Positions 47,015 to 56,482 are shown, counted from the stretch's first letter. The stretch is DNA of 64,000 bases from Oceanospirillaceae bacterium (GCA_018647765.1 JABGSN010000023.1:19587-83586); one strand, 5' to 3'. A program made the numbers and translations. Notes: generated by a model from the letters alone, not told the origin.

Positions 47015-48247
47015 TTACTCGCCGTATGCTAAATTCCGTATTTGCGCACGCACTTGATCTAAGCTGCGATTAGTATCGCGGCGAAAACTATCCACCGAAT
47101 CCAAGGATTGTTCCACCATAAATACCCGCTCATCCATTTGACTGGCATTTTGTTCCAAGGCAGACAATAACCTAGTCTTGCTTTCTAGCTGGCTGACGCG
47201 CCCCACAAGGGAATCAGTTTCAGCCGCACTGCTTGCAGACTCTAGTAACACCGTCATTTCTACCAACGCTTGCTCCTGTTGTTCCACTGTCGACTCCAAA
47301 ACAGCCAGCGTTTGTTTTTGTTGTTGAAACGCTTGCTCCTGTTGTTCCACTGTCGACTCCAAAACAGCCAGCGTTTGTTTTTGTTGTTGAATGGTTGTTT
47401 CTAACCCTGCTACATCTTGCGCTTGCTGCTGTGCCAATTGTGCGTGACCTAAACTGGTCTTAGTTTGGTCCGACAAAGCCTTTTCGTGAACTGACACCTT
47501 ACTCAATACTTGCGCCAATTTGTCTTGCACCAACACTAGCGTGTGTAATTGGTCCTCAACTTGCTGTACCGCCAGTTGACTGGCATGGGCGACTTTATCC
47601 ACTTGGGTTTGTTGAGCTTGTAATGCAGTTTGCTGCTGCTCAAATAGTTGCCCTTGTGATTGTATCTGCTCTTTATGCTGCTTAACCGTGGCGGTATTAT
47701 TGTCGGTCGCTTTTTGGTTTTCCTCAATCGCTGGGCGGTTAGTTCGATAAGCCACACCCCACAATTTATCGATCTCTGTATCAAGAAATTTGTTGCGTTC
47801 TTTGGCGCGGTCATCAATAAGTTTAACTTGTGTTTGTACCACAGTACCCGATTTGTTGGAATTAACGTCGGTCGCCACGACCAAGGCTTCTAGTTCGCCA
47901 ATACGCTTACGGGCATGATCCAACTCGCCCCGCGATACGGTTAATAACAAATCGACGTCAGTTAGCTTGTTATAGGCCCAATAGCCCCCACTCACCACAG
48001 TCAACAGCATCAGCAACACTAAGCCCCAAAGCATACCACTAGTTTTAGCTACTACCTGCGGCGCATTGCTTGCTTGAGCGGTACGAGACGCAGCGACATG
48101 TCGCGTAGGTTGGCGTGGAGTGGCGGCTGGAGCTGTTTCGGCCTGACTGGCGCTAGGTGCAGCTTTGGAGCGCTTCGTTGTGGCTTTTATTTCGTCCGAA
48201 TCGGGCATTAAACTAGGCAAATCACCGAAGTCATCATTTCTGGGCAT
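47015..48247 (-). CDS. Membrane-anchored coiled-coil protein with internal duplication
   Basis: 410 residues with a polar, Ala/Pro/Ser/Thr-rich cytoplasmic N-terminus (about 1-70), one membrane helix (about 72-92, LWGLVLLMLLTVVSGGYWAY), then a periplasmic coiled coil of roughly 280 residues rich in Gln and Glu. A 21-residue unit, QQQKQTLAVLESTVEQQEQA plus Phe or Leu, is repeated twice in tandem, three heptads each. The layout suggests a structural or spacing protein at the inner membrane. It is seven bases upstream of the PLP-enzyme gene. No family recognised; function unknown. Confidence 0.82.
   Translation of the reverse strand: MPRNDDFGDLPSLMPDSDEIKATTKRSKAAPSASQAETAPAATPRQPTRHVAASRTAQASNAPQVVAKTSGMLWGLVLLMLLTVVSGGYWAYNKLTDVDLLLTVSRGELDHARKRIGELEALVVATDVNSNKSGTVVQTQVKLIDDRAKERNKFLDTEIDKLWGVAYRTNRPAIEENQKATDNNTATVKQHKEQIQSQGQLFEQQQTALQAQQTQVDKVAHASQLAVQQVEDQLHTLVLVQDKLAQVLSKVSVHEKALSDQTKTSLGHAQLAQQQAQDVAGLETTIQQQKQTLAVLESTVEQQEQAFQQQKQTLAVLESTVEQQEQALVEMTVLLESASSAAETDSLVGRVSQLESKTRLLSALEQNASQMDERVFMVEQSLDSVDSFRRDTNRSLDQVRAQIRNLAYGE
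47266..47391. repeat. Exact 63-bp tandem duplication
   Basis: Two identical, adjacent 63-base copies (47266-47328 and 47329-47391). 63 bases equal 21 codons, exactly three heptads, so frame and coiled-coil phase are both kept. Exact identity points to recent origin or copy-number change. Confidence 0.97.
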
Positions 48248-48422
48248 CTACAAACTATCCATTTAATTAAGAACAAATCACATACGCTAAACATAGCACG
48301 AACTGGCGCATTTGTTGATACTGAGTTGCTGCAGAAGCCTTAGCTAACCACTATTTCTTTGATTAATACCAAAATAGGCCTAATCATTAATTGACAGGGG
48401 TCATTTTTTGACTCATAATTTA

Positions 48423-48438
48423 ATTAGTTATTACTAAT
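48423..48438. promoter_or_regulatory. Palindromic operator-like site upstream of yeeE/yedE pair
   Basis: ATTAGT-TATT-ACTAAT, a perfect 6-bp dyad, ends 15 bases before the ATG at 48454 and overlaps the likely promoter. ArsR-type persulfide sensors often control such transport genes from dyads in this position; no such regulator gene is in the window. Confidence 0.5.
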
Positions 48439-48453
48439 ATATAAGGACCTAAC

Positions 48454-48873
48454 ATGCTTGAAGTATTCCCTTCTCAAGCCCTTTTTGGCGGCATCTTAAT
48501 CGGCATCAGTGCCGCGTTATTACTTGCCTTTAATGGCCGTATTGCCGGCATTAGCGGCATTCTCTACAACCTATTGTTCAATCCACTTAGCGGTGCCGAG
48601 CGCGGCTGGCGCATTGCTTTTTTGATGGGTCTAGTAGCTGGCGGTTACTTTATGTTGCCGATTGAATTTGAGTTACGCCAAGGCTACTCTCAATGGTTGC
48701 TCATTGCTTCAGGTTTAGCCGTAGGTATTGGCACTCGGATCGGCAACGGCTGCACCAGCGGCCACGGTGTTTGCGGCGTTGGGCTCATGGCTGGCCGTTC
48801 CGTTGTTGCCACCGTCACCTTTATGGCCAGCGGCATCATCACTGTTACCATTTTACGCCAGTTTATCGGCTAG
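48454..48873 (+). CDS. YeeE/YedE family membrane protein, first half
   Basis: 139 residues with four probable membrane helices. The family motif with conserved cysteines is visible in GNGCTSGHGVCGVG near residues 96-109. YeeE/YedE proteins carry thiosulfate or other reduced sulfur species. It is followed after 11 bases by a second half of the same family, so they probably form one two-part transporter. Usually such pairs accompany a persulfide dioxygenase, which is absent here. Confidence 0.9.
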   Translation: MLEVFPSQALFGGILIGISAALLLAFNGRIAGISGILYNLLFNPLSGAERGWRIAFLMGLVAGGYFMLPIEFELRQGYSQWLLIASGLAVGIGTRIGNGCTSGHGVCGVGLMAGRSVVATVTFMASGIITVTILRQFIG

Positions 48874-48884
48874 GAATTAAAATC

Positions 48885-49295
48885 ATGCAACGTATAATTA
48901 TCGCTTTAATCTCTGGCCTAATCTTTGGTGCAGGATTGGTTATTTCCGAAATGGTTAACCCCACCAAAGTACAGGACTTTCTAGACCTGTTTGGTAATTG
49001 GGACTCTAGTCTCGCTTTTGTTATGGGTGGTGCGGTGGCCGTAACACTGGTGACCTCTCGCTTTATTCTTAAGCGCAAAACACCGATTTTTGCCGAACGT
49101 TTTTACATGGCTGTAAAAACCAGCATTGATGGTCGGTTGGTTTTAGGCGCCAGCCTATTTGGCTTAGGCTGGGGTTTAAGCGGTTACTGTCCAGGCCCTG
49201 GCATACTCAACGCCATGATCAACCCCGCTGAAGCTGTGGTATTTTTGCCCGCCTTGATCATTGGTGGTTGGATAGGCCAACGTTACTCCGCATAG
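48885..49295 (+). CDS. YeeE/YedE family membrane protein, second half (DUF6691-like)
   Basis: 136 residues from ATG 48885; a longer frame from 48693 overlaps the upstream gene and is a shadow. Four membrane helices with the Cys-containing motif GLSGYCPGPG near residue 108. AGGA lies upstream, 11 bases after the first half. Together the two halves resemble the single-chain YeeE fold split in two. Confidence 0.9.
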   Translation: MQRIIIALISGLIFGAGLVISEMVNPTKVQDFLDLFGNWDSSLAFVMGGAVAVTLVTSRFILKRKTPIFAERFYMAVKTSIDGRLVLGASLFGLGWGLSGYCPGPGILNAMINPAEAVVFLPALIIGGWIGQRYSA

Positions 49296-49301
49296 GTTAG
49301 C

Positions 49302-49625
49302 CTATCGGGTTAACAAGCCGTCCATGCGGCTAATGCTACCCATTAAGCCTTTAGTGGTACCGTCTAGGTCTCTAAAGGCTTCTTCGGCCATTGGATAGAT
49401 GCCGCTCTTAGCAGGCATCTCACCTTCACGTTCTGCCAAATAACTTAGCCGTGGTATAAAAATCCATTGCAGCCACTCCCCAAAACCCATCAAATCGCAA
49501 CAGAATGGCTCGGTACTCAATAGCGCATCCTCTGACGGCGCTATATCACTCCACAGCCCTAATGTCTGCAGTTCTAATTGTAATATACCGAGTTCTCGAA
49601 GAACCTCTTGATGCAAATTGGCCAT
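49302..49625 (-). CDS. YqcC family protein
   Basis: 107 residues with the YqcC pattern: ILQLELQTLGLW near the N-terminus and LQWIFIPRLSYLAE near 52-65, then the PMAEEAF segment. A small helical cytoplasmic protein, function unknown; usually next to truC in enterics, but not here. It is convergent with the YeeE pair, six bases apart. Confidence 0.85.
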   Translation of the reverse strand: MANLHQEVLRELGILQLELQTLGLWSDIAPSEDALLSTEPFCCDLMGFGEWLQWIFIPRLSYLAEREGEMPAKSGIYPMAEEAFRDLDGTTKGLMGSISRMDGLLTR

Positions 49626-49774
49626 GGAAAATAGTACCCTAATAAAACGGATGCCTAGTCTACCTGAGTAAAGCCTAAATGGTTAGTTCATTTGGCGGCT
49701 GTTGATCTGCCAAATCTATGGCACGATGTAAGTACGATTTCTAGGGGGCACCAAGCCACTGCTGAGCAATCACA

Positions 49775-51022
49775 CTAAAACTGGTAATTGAGTATACTCA
49801 GGGTCAAACTGTAGCTGGTTTGTGGCCCAGATGGGCTGTACTGACCAAGTTTATCCGATACTGTATTGCCAAGCTTAAATGACAGCCTTAACTCATCTGC
49901 AAATTTGTAACTGACACCTAGGCTGTCACTATACGAACTATCGGTTGCGCTATACAAATGTGTTAAAGAGGTGGTAATACCCGTTTGGTACATGTCACTC
50001 CAGCGTAAGCTGGACGCTATATACATTTGGCCAGCAAGGTAAGTCTCTACTGTACCTGCAGCCACCAACACTAACCATTGGCTAGTATTATTTTGCCAAT
50101 GGGCTTGGCTGTAGCCCAAGCCATTGTAGTACCACTGGCCACTGACACTAATTTTGTAATCTTCGGCGTCGGATAAGGTGTAACTTCCACCTAGGGTTGC
50201 TTGCTGTAACAAGTTTTGGCTACGGTCACTGGCATCAGCACTCGCATCAAGGGCGTCACTGAGCACACCATGATGCAGCACATATTCTCCATACCATTTA
50301 CCCCACGGTTCAGGTTGAGCAATGGTCAGAGCGATACTGTTTTGGCCATCGTTTTTAGCCACCAGCCCAACACTGACTTCTGCAGAATCCAATAACCACT
50401 CACCCTTTAGAGCCACATCATAGTGGCCCTTTTGATCATCAATAAGGTAAACATAGTAATTATTTGTTGCTTGAGGCCAATGTAGTTTAACCGCATCGGT
50501 TCCTTTTCGATCAGCTTCAGGGGCTCTGGAGTCTACTCGGTCAGAGCTAATTAAATCTGCAGGGCTGTAATAAACGCCAGCGCCCCAATGAAGTGTTTGA
50601 CGGCCTGTACGGGTGTATACTTGGTCTAAAAAACTGGCATCAACAAAACCTTCTCTTAGGCCTATGCTGGCTTTGTCTTCATTAACATCATAGTCTGTCT
50701 TAAGCAGTAGTCGATACGCAGGCTGAGGTCGAACATCTATGCTTATTACGCCGCCCGCTGTGACCTTAGTTTTAGTTTGGGTCGCGCGTGATGCGGCATT
50801 AACCATGCTATGTTTAGCTGTTACCGCAAAACTTCCGGTAACGGTCACGGGTTCGCCTGCGGTGAGAAAGTCCTGCGCAAGGTCCACTTGATCAATGGTT
50901 GACTGCTCAATCAACCCATCGCCACCAAAAAGGCTGGCATCGTCAAACAGTTCGTCTCCAGCATGCACTGTTGTAGCCGTTGTTAAGCCGATAAGCATCA
51001 CCATTGAAACTGCTGTTTTCAT
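49775..51022 (-). CDS. Probable outer-membrane beta-barrel protein
   Basis: 415 residues with a signal peptide (about 1-22, AVSMVMLIGLTTATTVHA) and repeated alternating strands ending in aromatic Phe (TLSILNYQF), the usual mark for BAM-dependent insertion. Strands with Tyr/Trp/Asn turns, such as YYVYLIDDQKGHYDVAL, run to the end. It is 26 bases downstream of a LolA-like gene and divergent from an ABC transporter operon; the whole looks like one envelope transport system. The family resembles DUF1302-like barrels but I am not sure. Confidence 0.75.
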   Translation of the reverse strand: MKTAVSMVMLIGLTTATTVHAGDELFDDASLFGGDGLIEQSTIDQVDLAQDFLTAGEPVTVTGSFAVTAKHSMVNAASRATQTKTKVTAGGVISIDVRPQPAYRLLLKTDYDVNEDKASIGLREGFVDASFLDQVYTRTGRQTLHWGAGVYYSPADLISSDRVDSRAPEADRKGTDAVKLHWPQATNNYYVYLIDDQKGHYDVALKGEWLLDSAEVSVGLVAKNDGQNSIALTIAQPEPWGKWYGEYVLHHGVLSDALDASADASDRSQNLLQQATLGGSYTLSDAEDYKISVSGQWYYNGLGYSQAHWQNNTSQWLVLVAAGTVETYLAGQMYIASSLRWSDMYQTGITTSLTHLYSATDSSYSDSLGVSYKFADELRLSFKLGNTVSDKLGQYSPSGPQTSYSLTLSILNYQF

Positions 51023-51048
51023 GACTATTCTCCTTTGCGTTATAGGGG

Positions 51049-51798
51049 CTAAAGGTTAACTCGTTCGACATAAGCTTTAGTGAAGGTTGAATCGGATAAG
51101 AGTGCTGTGCTCACTTGATCATATATAAACGTGGTTTTATTGCCAATAATCACTTCGTCTACAAAAATACGTTTGGTGGCAACATAAATATCGCCTGATT
51201 TAGTGAAAGATGGAAAATACACACTGCGCATCAACTGATCACTAAGGCTATATTCCTGTGTTTTTAGAATAAGGTTGGGTTGTTTTAATACGTACAAGAC
51301 CTTTTTAGGAAAGGTGACCTCTTCATGTTTTGCTTCTAGGGTGAGTACATACACTGGATATTGGCCAAGTTGGCTTTCAACTTGTGTCACCACAGTGTAA
51401 TCATTATCGAGGCTGGATCGTTTGAAATCTGAATTACGGGCACTAGAGCCGTCAAAGCGATCTTTCATGGACTGATGGGAAAACTTGCGACTTTCAGGAT
51501 CATAAAACCACAACACGTCTTCGATACGCAGGTAACCTTGACCGGTTTTATAACTTGGTTGTTGGAACAACATTAAAAAAGTATCAGCACGGTCACGCCT
51601 AAACATACGCACCACCCGTTTGTCAGACCCTTCGTCGACATCTTCTTTAATCATGGTCGCCACCATGGATACATCTACATCTTTGCGATTAGTGTTGTCA
51701 TCTATATTTTGGAGGATGGTGTTTTCAGCCATAGCCAGCGGTGCAGACAAAGCCACAAGCAGCACTAAAACAGTGTTAAATTGCATTTTTAGGGTCAT
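51049..51798 (-). CDS. Outer-membrane lipoprotein-sorting (LolA-like) protein
   Basis: 249 residues from ATG 51798 (AGGAT upstream). Signal peptide about 1-25 (FNTVLVLLVALSAPLAMA). The rest fits the LolA-like periplasmic carrier family PF17131, an unclosed barrel: RADTFLMLFQQPSYKTGQGYLR, VLWFYDPESRKFSHQS and KRSSLDNDYTVV. Relatives work beside MMPL/RND or FtsX-type transporters. Its divergent neighbours (51974-55622) supply exactly such an ABC system, and the barrel gene follows. It probably ferries a lipid or lipoprotein across the periplasm. Confidence 0.85.
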   Translation of the reverse strand: MTLKMQFNTVLVLLVALSAPLAMAENTILQNIDDNTNRKDVDVSMVATMIKEDVDEGSDKRVVRMFRRDRADTFLMLFQQPSYKTGQGYLRIEDVLWFYDPESRKFSHQSMKDRFDGSSARNSDFKRSSLDNDYTVVTQVESQLGQYPVYVLTLEAKHEEVTFPKKVLYVLKQPNLILKTQEYSLSDQLMRSVYFPSFTKSGDIYVATKRIFVDEVIIGNKTTFIYDQVSTALLSDSTFTKAYVERVNL

Positions 51799-51973
51799 AT
51801 AAAATCCTGTTAGATCAAAACCAATACGCCCAATATAACCCATGCCACATCAACAACAGGGCCTTTTTACACATTTCTGACAGTATTTACCAAAAATTTA
51901 CTGGATCTACCCTTAACTAAACAGTGACTCATTTGGCATACTCAACACTGACTAATCACCTTTGGAGTTTTCC

Positions 51974-52690
51974 ATGTCGTTTATCGATTTTCAACAGGTC
52001 CACAAAACCTACCCGTTAGGTAAAACCGAAGTACATGCGTTACGCGGTATTAGCCTGCAGGTTGATGAAGGTGATTTTGTTACCATCAGTGGCCCATCCG
52101 GTTCGGGAAAGTCAACCATACTCAATATGATTGGTTGTATCGACACGCCATCCCAAGGTGACGTCATCATTGACGGGGTTGCCACTTCTAGCCTTAATGA
52201 TCAGCAAATCACTCATTTACGTCACCAGAAATTAGGCTTCATATTCCAAAACTTTAACCTCATCCCGGTACTCAGCGTGTACGAAAATGTGGAGTTCCCT
52301 CTATTATTGGGTGCTGGAAAAAACGACCCATACGCCAGTTGGTCTGCCCAAGAAAAACGCCAGTGGGTACAACACCTATTGCAAGAAGTAGGTTTAGGAG
52401 ACTACGCCACTCGCAAACCTGCAGAATTATCCGGTGGTCAACGGCAACGGGTTGCCATTGCTCGCGCCTTAGCCACTAAACCTGTACTTGTATTGGCCGA
52501 TGAACCCACAGCCAACTTAGATTCTAAAACCGGCGATCAAATTATTACACTGATGCGTGACATGAACCAAAGCTTAGGCACCACCTTTGTATTTTCCAGC
52601 CATGACCCACAAGTGCTCGATGTGGCCGACCACGTGGTGAAAATCATCGATGGCCAGGTGGACGCAGACTACAGAACCTGTACCCTTTGA
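51974..52690 (+). CDS. ABC transporter ATPase (LolD/MacB type)
   Basis: 238 residues from ATG 51974, with GGAG seven bases upstream. All ABC motifs are present: Walker A SGPSGSGKST near 40-49, the Q-loop FIFQNFNLIP, signature LSGGQRQRVAIARAL near 155-169, Walker B VLVLADEPTANLD, and the switch His in SSHDP. It has a slightly long loop after the Q-loop (LLLGAGKNDPYASWSAQ). It drives two FtsX-type permeases encoded directly after it; the substrate is expected to be envelope lipid or lipoprotein. Confidence 0.94.
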   Translation: MSFIDFQQVHKTYPLGKTEVHALRGISLQVDEGDFVTISGPSGSGKSTILNMIGCIDTPSQGDVIIDGVATSSLNDQQITHLRHQKLGFIFQNFNLIPVLSVYENVEFPLLLGAGKNDPYASWSAQEKRQWVQHLLQEVGLGDYATRKPAELSGGQRQRVAIARALATKPVLVLADEPTANLDSKTGDQIITLMRDMNQSLGTTFVFSSHDPQVLDVADHVVKIIDGQVDADYRTCTL

Positions 52691-52700
52691 GGACATGAGT

Positions 52701-54257
52701 ATGTTAGCAAAACTGGCCGTACGAAACTTACTCCAACACCGATCAAAGAGTTTGATTGTGGGTGCATTAATGGCTCTTGGTGTGGCCTTACTGGTGGTAG
52801 GCAACTCCATTATGGTGTCGCTAGATAACAAGATGGAAGCCAGCTTTACTCACGAATATAGCGGCGATTTATTTATTTATCCAGACAAAAAAGCGATCGA
52901 ACTGCAAACTAAAAAGCCATCTATAAACCGGAAAAAGCAGACTGCGGACGCCAATCGTTCAGGCCCTCAAGGCGCTGAAAGCAACGCAGATGAACAAGAC
53001 AATACCAACATTTTTCGTAGCTTTGGCAGTGGTAAAAAAACCGTATTGCCAGACTATACAATCAATAGAGACGACCTATTGGCGCTGCCTTACATCGATC
53101 AGATTTCCCCTCAAACCGTGGGCATGGGCCGCATTGAAAACGGCCTAGGCGCGCAAACCGTGAGTCTATTTTGGGGGGTAGACCCTGATGCATGGCAACA
53201 GCTCGGCTTTAGTCAGTACCTCACCTGGCACACGGGCAATTTTTGGGCTAATGATGAACAAGGCATTGCTATTAATCGCCAAGTGGCCGACGCCTACCAA
53301 CAAAGTTCGGGGCAAACATTAAAAGTGGGCGATGAAATTCAGGTCTCGGTGAGTGGTGATGCCGGCACTAAAATACGCAGCCTTGTTGTGTCGGGCATAT
53401 TTTCTTTTCACAGCAACGCTGCCCCGCAACTCAACATCATGAGTTTGGTTAACTTATCCAGTAGCCAAGCTCTGTTTAGCTTAACCACTGACACTGACTC
53501 AGCAAGTCAATTAACCGCTGCCGATGAAGCCTTAATTACTAATGTGAGTGACGATAGTCTGTTTGCTAATCAATTATTTGTTGCGTCCACTGACCTAGTG
53601 ATCGACGCCAATCAACTCGAAGCAGAACTGAGTTCCAGCTTGGCTAGACATCGTAGCCAAACGCAAAACGCGCCACATGAGTTCCACTTTATAGCGGTAC
53701 AACTGTCAAAGGGCGAGGATACGCTGCAAGCTCAAACTTTATTGCAAACATGGATCCAAGAAAACGGCCTACTGTGGAAGGTGGGCGATTGGCAACAAGC
53801 CGCAGGCTTCGTTGCCGCCATGGCCAGCAGTATCGGCTGGATACTTAATGGAGCCATGGTCTTGATTGGTGTCATTGCCATAATCATCATTATGAACACC
53901 CTCGTTATTTCCGTCACTGAGCGACTCACCGAAATTGGCACCATGCGAGCTATAGGCGCGCAGAAATCCCTTGTGCGCCGACTAATTATTTTAGAAACCC
54001 TAGTCTTATCGGTTTCAGCGAGCGTTGTTGGCGTTATCATCGGGGCGCTGACTATTGGTTTATTACACTGGCTGGGGCTTAATCCACCGGGCGATTTTTT
54101 TGCGTTGTTATTGGGCGGGCAAGCGTTACACCCAACACTTGCAATACAAGAAACCTTCAACGCTGTATTGATGATGGTGTTAGCCGCATTAATTGCTAGT
54201 TACTACCCCCTGACCATAGCCTTAAAAGTGAACCCTGTGGTGGCAATGGAAGGCTGA
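52701..54257 (+). CDS. FtsX/MacB-type ABC permease, first
   Basis: 518 residues from ATG 52701, seven bases after GAGGA; ATG 52695 is too close to it, and an upstream frame overlaps the ATPase gene. The topology is one N-terminal helix (about 20-42, LIVGALMALGVALLVVGNSI), a large periplasmic domain of about 330 residues, then three C-terminal helices with the FtsX motif ERLTEIGTMRAIGA near 430. The periplasmic domain is longer than in LolC/E, with a Lys/Gln-rich insertion early. It works with the second permease as a heterodimer. Confidence 0.9.
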   Translation: MLAKLAVRNLLQHRSKSLIVGALMALGVALLVVGNSIMVSLDNKMEASFTHEYSGDLFIYPDKKAIELQTKKPSINRKKQTADANRSGPQGAESNADEQDNTNIFRSFGSGKKTVLPDYTINRDDLLALPYIDQISPQTVGMGRIENGLGAQTVSLFWGVDPDAWQQLGFSQYLTWHTGNFWANDEQGIAINRQVADAYQQSSGQTLKVGDEIQVSVSGDAGTKIRSLVVSGIFSFHSNAAPQLNIMSLVNLSSSQALFSLTTDTDSASQLTAADEALITNVSDDSLFANQLFVASTDLVIDANQLEAELSSSLARHRSQTQNAPHEFHFIAVQLSKGEDTLQAQTLLQTWIQENGLLWKVGDWQQAAGFVAAMASSIGWILNGAMVLIGVIAIIIIMNTLVISVTERLTEIGTMRAIGAQKSLVRRLIILETLVLSVSASVVGVIIGALTIGLLHWLGLNPPGDFFALLLGGQALHPTLAIQETFNAVLMMVLAALIASYYPLTIALKVNPVVAMEG

Positions 54258-54302
54258 TCTCGCCTTTTAATGCCTATACACAATAAGTTTAGGAAACCTA
54301 AC

Positions 54303-55622
54303 ATGACATGGTTAAGATTAGCTTTTCGTAACGTCTTTAGACAAAAAAAGCGTAGCATTTTATTAGCTAGCGCAATTGCTTTTGGCATGCTCGCTATCAC
54401 CTTGCTGAACAGTCTCACGTTAGCGATGGGTACGGCAGTAAAAACAAATTTTAGCGCCGCATTAGGAGGCCATGTGTATATTTCTGGTGAGGTCGTATCT
54501 CCTCGCTATTACACGAGCAACCGAATCAACGAACCTGAGTTTATTCAACAACTGATTGCAGACTCTGGTTTTGATTTAGTCGAAGTAAAATATCGATCAA
54601 ACGTGCGCGGGCAAGTGATTTTTGGCAGCCAGTCGGACTCAATCAGTATTCAAGGTATAGACCTTAACAATGAAACTAAACTTGCCAAACGTATTGAGGT
54701 GCGGCGAGGCAACTTTAGTCAGTTACGACAAAGCAATACCATCGCACTGCCCGTTAAACAGGCGCGCGCCCTAGGCGCCAACATAGGTGACACTGTGTTA
54801 GTTAAAGCCAATACCACCAGCGGCCAGCAAAATCTCTTACAATGGCAGTTGGTGGCCATTATTGTAGACCAAGGCAGCTTTGGACGCAGCAACGCTTATG
54901 CCAGCCTTAGTTCTGTTAATCAACTCATCAACATCGAGACCAACGAATTCCAAAAAATAAATTTGGTATTGTCCGACATGAACCAAATGCAGCAAGTTAC
55001 CGACACCTTAAAGCGCCAACTCGCCACATTAAATAAAGCCAAACCAGAGGTAGAAGAGTCGGGACTATTTTCTGGAATGCGCCGCATGGGTGGCACCGGC
55101 AGTACCTATGTCGACAACCCTTGGCAGGGCACACAGTTTGAAGTCACCAATTTAGACGATGTGACTCAACAGGTCATGAGCCTTGTGAATACATTGGACT
55201 GGATCGCTAAAGCCATATTTGTGATTATGCTATTGATCACCCTTGTGGGCATTTCCAATAGTTACCGTATGGTCTTGTTAGAACGTATTGCAGAAATCGG
55301 CAACATGCGCGCCATGGGTGCTCAAGCCAACAATGTATTTCGCCTGTTTATCTACGAAGCAGGGATGCTTGCGATTTTAGGCACCAGCGCTGGTTTAGTG
55401 GTGGCTCAAATAGCCATTACGGTCATCCAGGAGCTTACCTTTACTGGTCGAGGCCCACAAACAATGTTTACCGTGGCAGGGTCTATTCCCGCATCGTTAG
55501 ACCTAGTGAGCGTTGCTTTGAGCAGCGCACTGATCCTTATTATGTGTTTATTAGCGGCTTATATTCCGGCCCGCAATGCGGCCAAACTAGATCCCGCAGA
55601 AGCCTTACGCACAGGCACTTAG
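54303..55622 (+). CDS. FtsX/MacB-type ABC permease, second
   Basis: 439 residues from ATG 54303, AGGAAA upstream. The fold matches the first permease: one N-terminal helix, a shorter periplasmic domain (SALGGHVYISGEVV; IQGIDLNNETKLAKR), then three C-terminal helices with ERIAEIGNMRAMGA near 335. It is 45 bases after the first permease. Two unequal permeases plus one ATPase mirror LolCDE, but the divergent LolA-like and barrel partners are not the housekeeping Lol genes. Confidence 0.9.
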   Translation: MTWLRLAFRNVFRQKKRSILLASAIAFGMLAITLLNSLTLAMGTAVKTNFSAALGGHVYISGEVVSPRYYTSNRINEPEFIQQLIADSGFDLVEVKYRSNVRGQVIFGSQSDSISIQGIDLNNETKLAKRIEVRRGNFSQLRQSNTIALPVKQARALGANIGDTVLVKANTTSGQQNLLQWQLVAIIVDQGSFGRSNAYASLSSVNQLINIETNEFQKINLVLSDMNQMQQVTDTLKRQLATLNKAKPEVEESGLFSGMRRMGGTGSTYVDNPWQGTQFEVTNLDDVTQQVMSLVNTLDWIAKAIFVIMLLITLVGISNSYRMVLLERIAEIGNMRAMGAQANNVFRLFIYEAGMLAILGTSAGLVVAQIAITVIQELTFTGRGPQTMFTVAGSIPASLDLVSVALSSALILIMCLLAAYIPARNAAKLDPAEALRTGT

Positions 55623-55687
55623 AAAGGCCTTGCCAAGCAACCAAGATGCTGGCACTCTTGCAGCCATAACTGCAGAGGAGCATGGTT

Positions 55688-56482
55688 ATGGTGGGTTGTT
55701 TAAAGTCGCTGTATGACGAGCAAGGGTTTCTGACCGGTGTGCCCATTATTAGTCCTGAAGAAGCGCTATTGCACCGCGCTAACCTAGAACAGGTTGAAGC
55801 GCAGCGCGGGCCTATGCACTACCAATATAAAGTGCACACGGTAATGCAATCACCCTATCAGTTAGCAACCCTACCTAATTTATTAGATATAATCGAACAG
55901 CTTCTCGGCCCCGACATACTGCTGTATAGCGTGGCCTACATCATCAAAGAAGCCCACAGTGAAAGCCACGTAAGCTGGCATCAAGACCTGACTTATTGGG
56001 GTTTAGATTCCGACGCCCAAGTCAGTGTCTGGTTAGCTTTATCTGACGCCAGCGAAGCCAGTGGTTGTATGCATATGATTCCCGGCAGCCACACCAGCGG
56101 CCAGCAACAACACCACACAACCCAAGACAAAAATAACGTGCTGTTAAGCGGCCAAACGGTGACCAATTTAGACACTACCAACGCTGTAGTGACCTCGCTA
56201 GCCGCAGGCCAAGCCTCGTTGCACCATGGCTGGACCTTACATTCATCCAAACCCAACACCAGTGATGACCGGCGTATCGGTTTAAACATCCAATACATAC
56301 GCCCCGAAGTACGGCAAATAAAGCAGGACTATGATTCCGCCATGCTGGTGCGTGGGGTGGATCAATATCACCACTTCCATCAAGACCGGCCTGCACAAAC
56401 CGCCTTTGACCTAGACGCTTGGCATTACCAACAAGACTTGGATGCCAATCTTAAAGCCATCCAAGGTAATACATCACAATAA
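55688..56482 (+). CDS. Phytanoyl-CoA-dioxygenase (PhyH) family Fe(II)/2-oxoglutarate oxygenase
   Basis: 264 residues from ATG 55688, where GAGGAG is eight bases upstream; ATG 55682 is too close. The iron triad is visible: His98 and Asp100 in SWHQDLTYW and distal His185 in LHSSKPN, and Arg195/196 are candidates for binding 2-oxoglutarate. It is followed after 16 bases by an HD-domain gene. PhnY, which hydroxylates 2-aminoethylphosphonate for PhnZ, belongs to this family and is paired with an HD protein. That makes a phosphonate or related amine acid a good guess, but the family is broad and the substrate is not shown by the sequence. Confidence 0.85.
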   Translation: MVGCLKSLYDEQGFLTGVPIISPEEALLHRANLEQVEAQRGPMHYQYKVHTVMQSPYQLATLPNLLDIIEQLLGPDILLYSVAYIIKEAHSESHVSWHQDLTYWGLDSDAQVSVWLALSDASEASGCMHMIPGSHTSGQQQHHTTQDKNNVLLSGQTVTNLDTTNAVVTSLAAGQASLHHGWTLHSSKPNTSDDRRIGLNIQYIRPEVRQIKQDYDSAMLVRGVDQYHHFHQDRPAQTAFDLDAWHYQQDLDANLKAIQGNTSQ

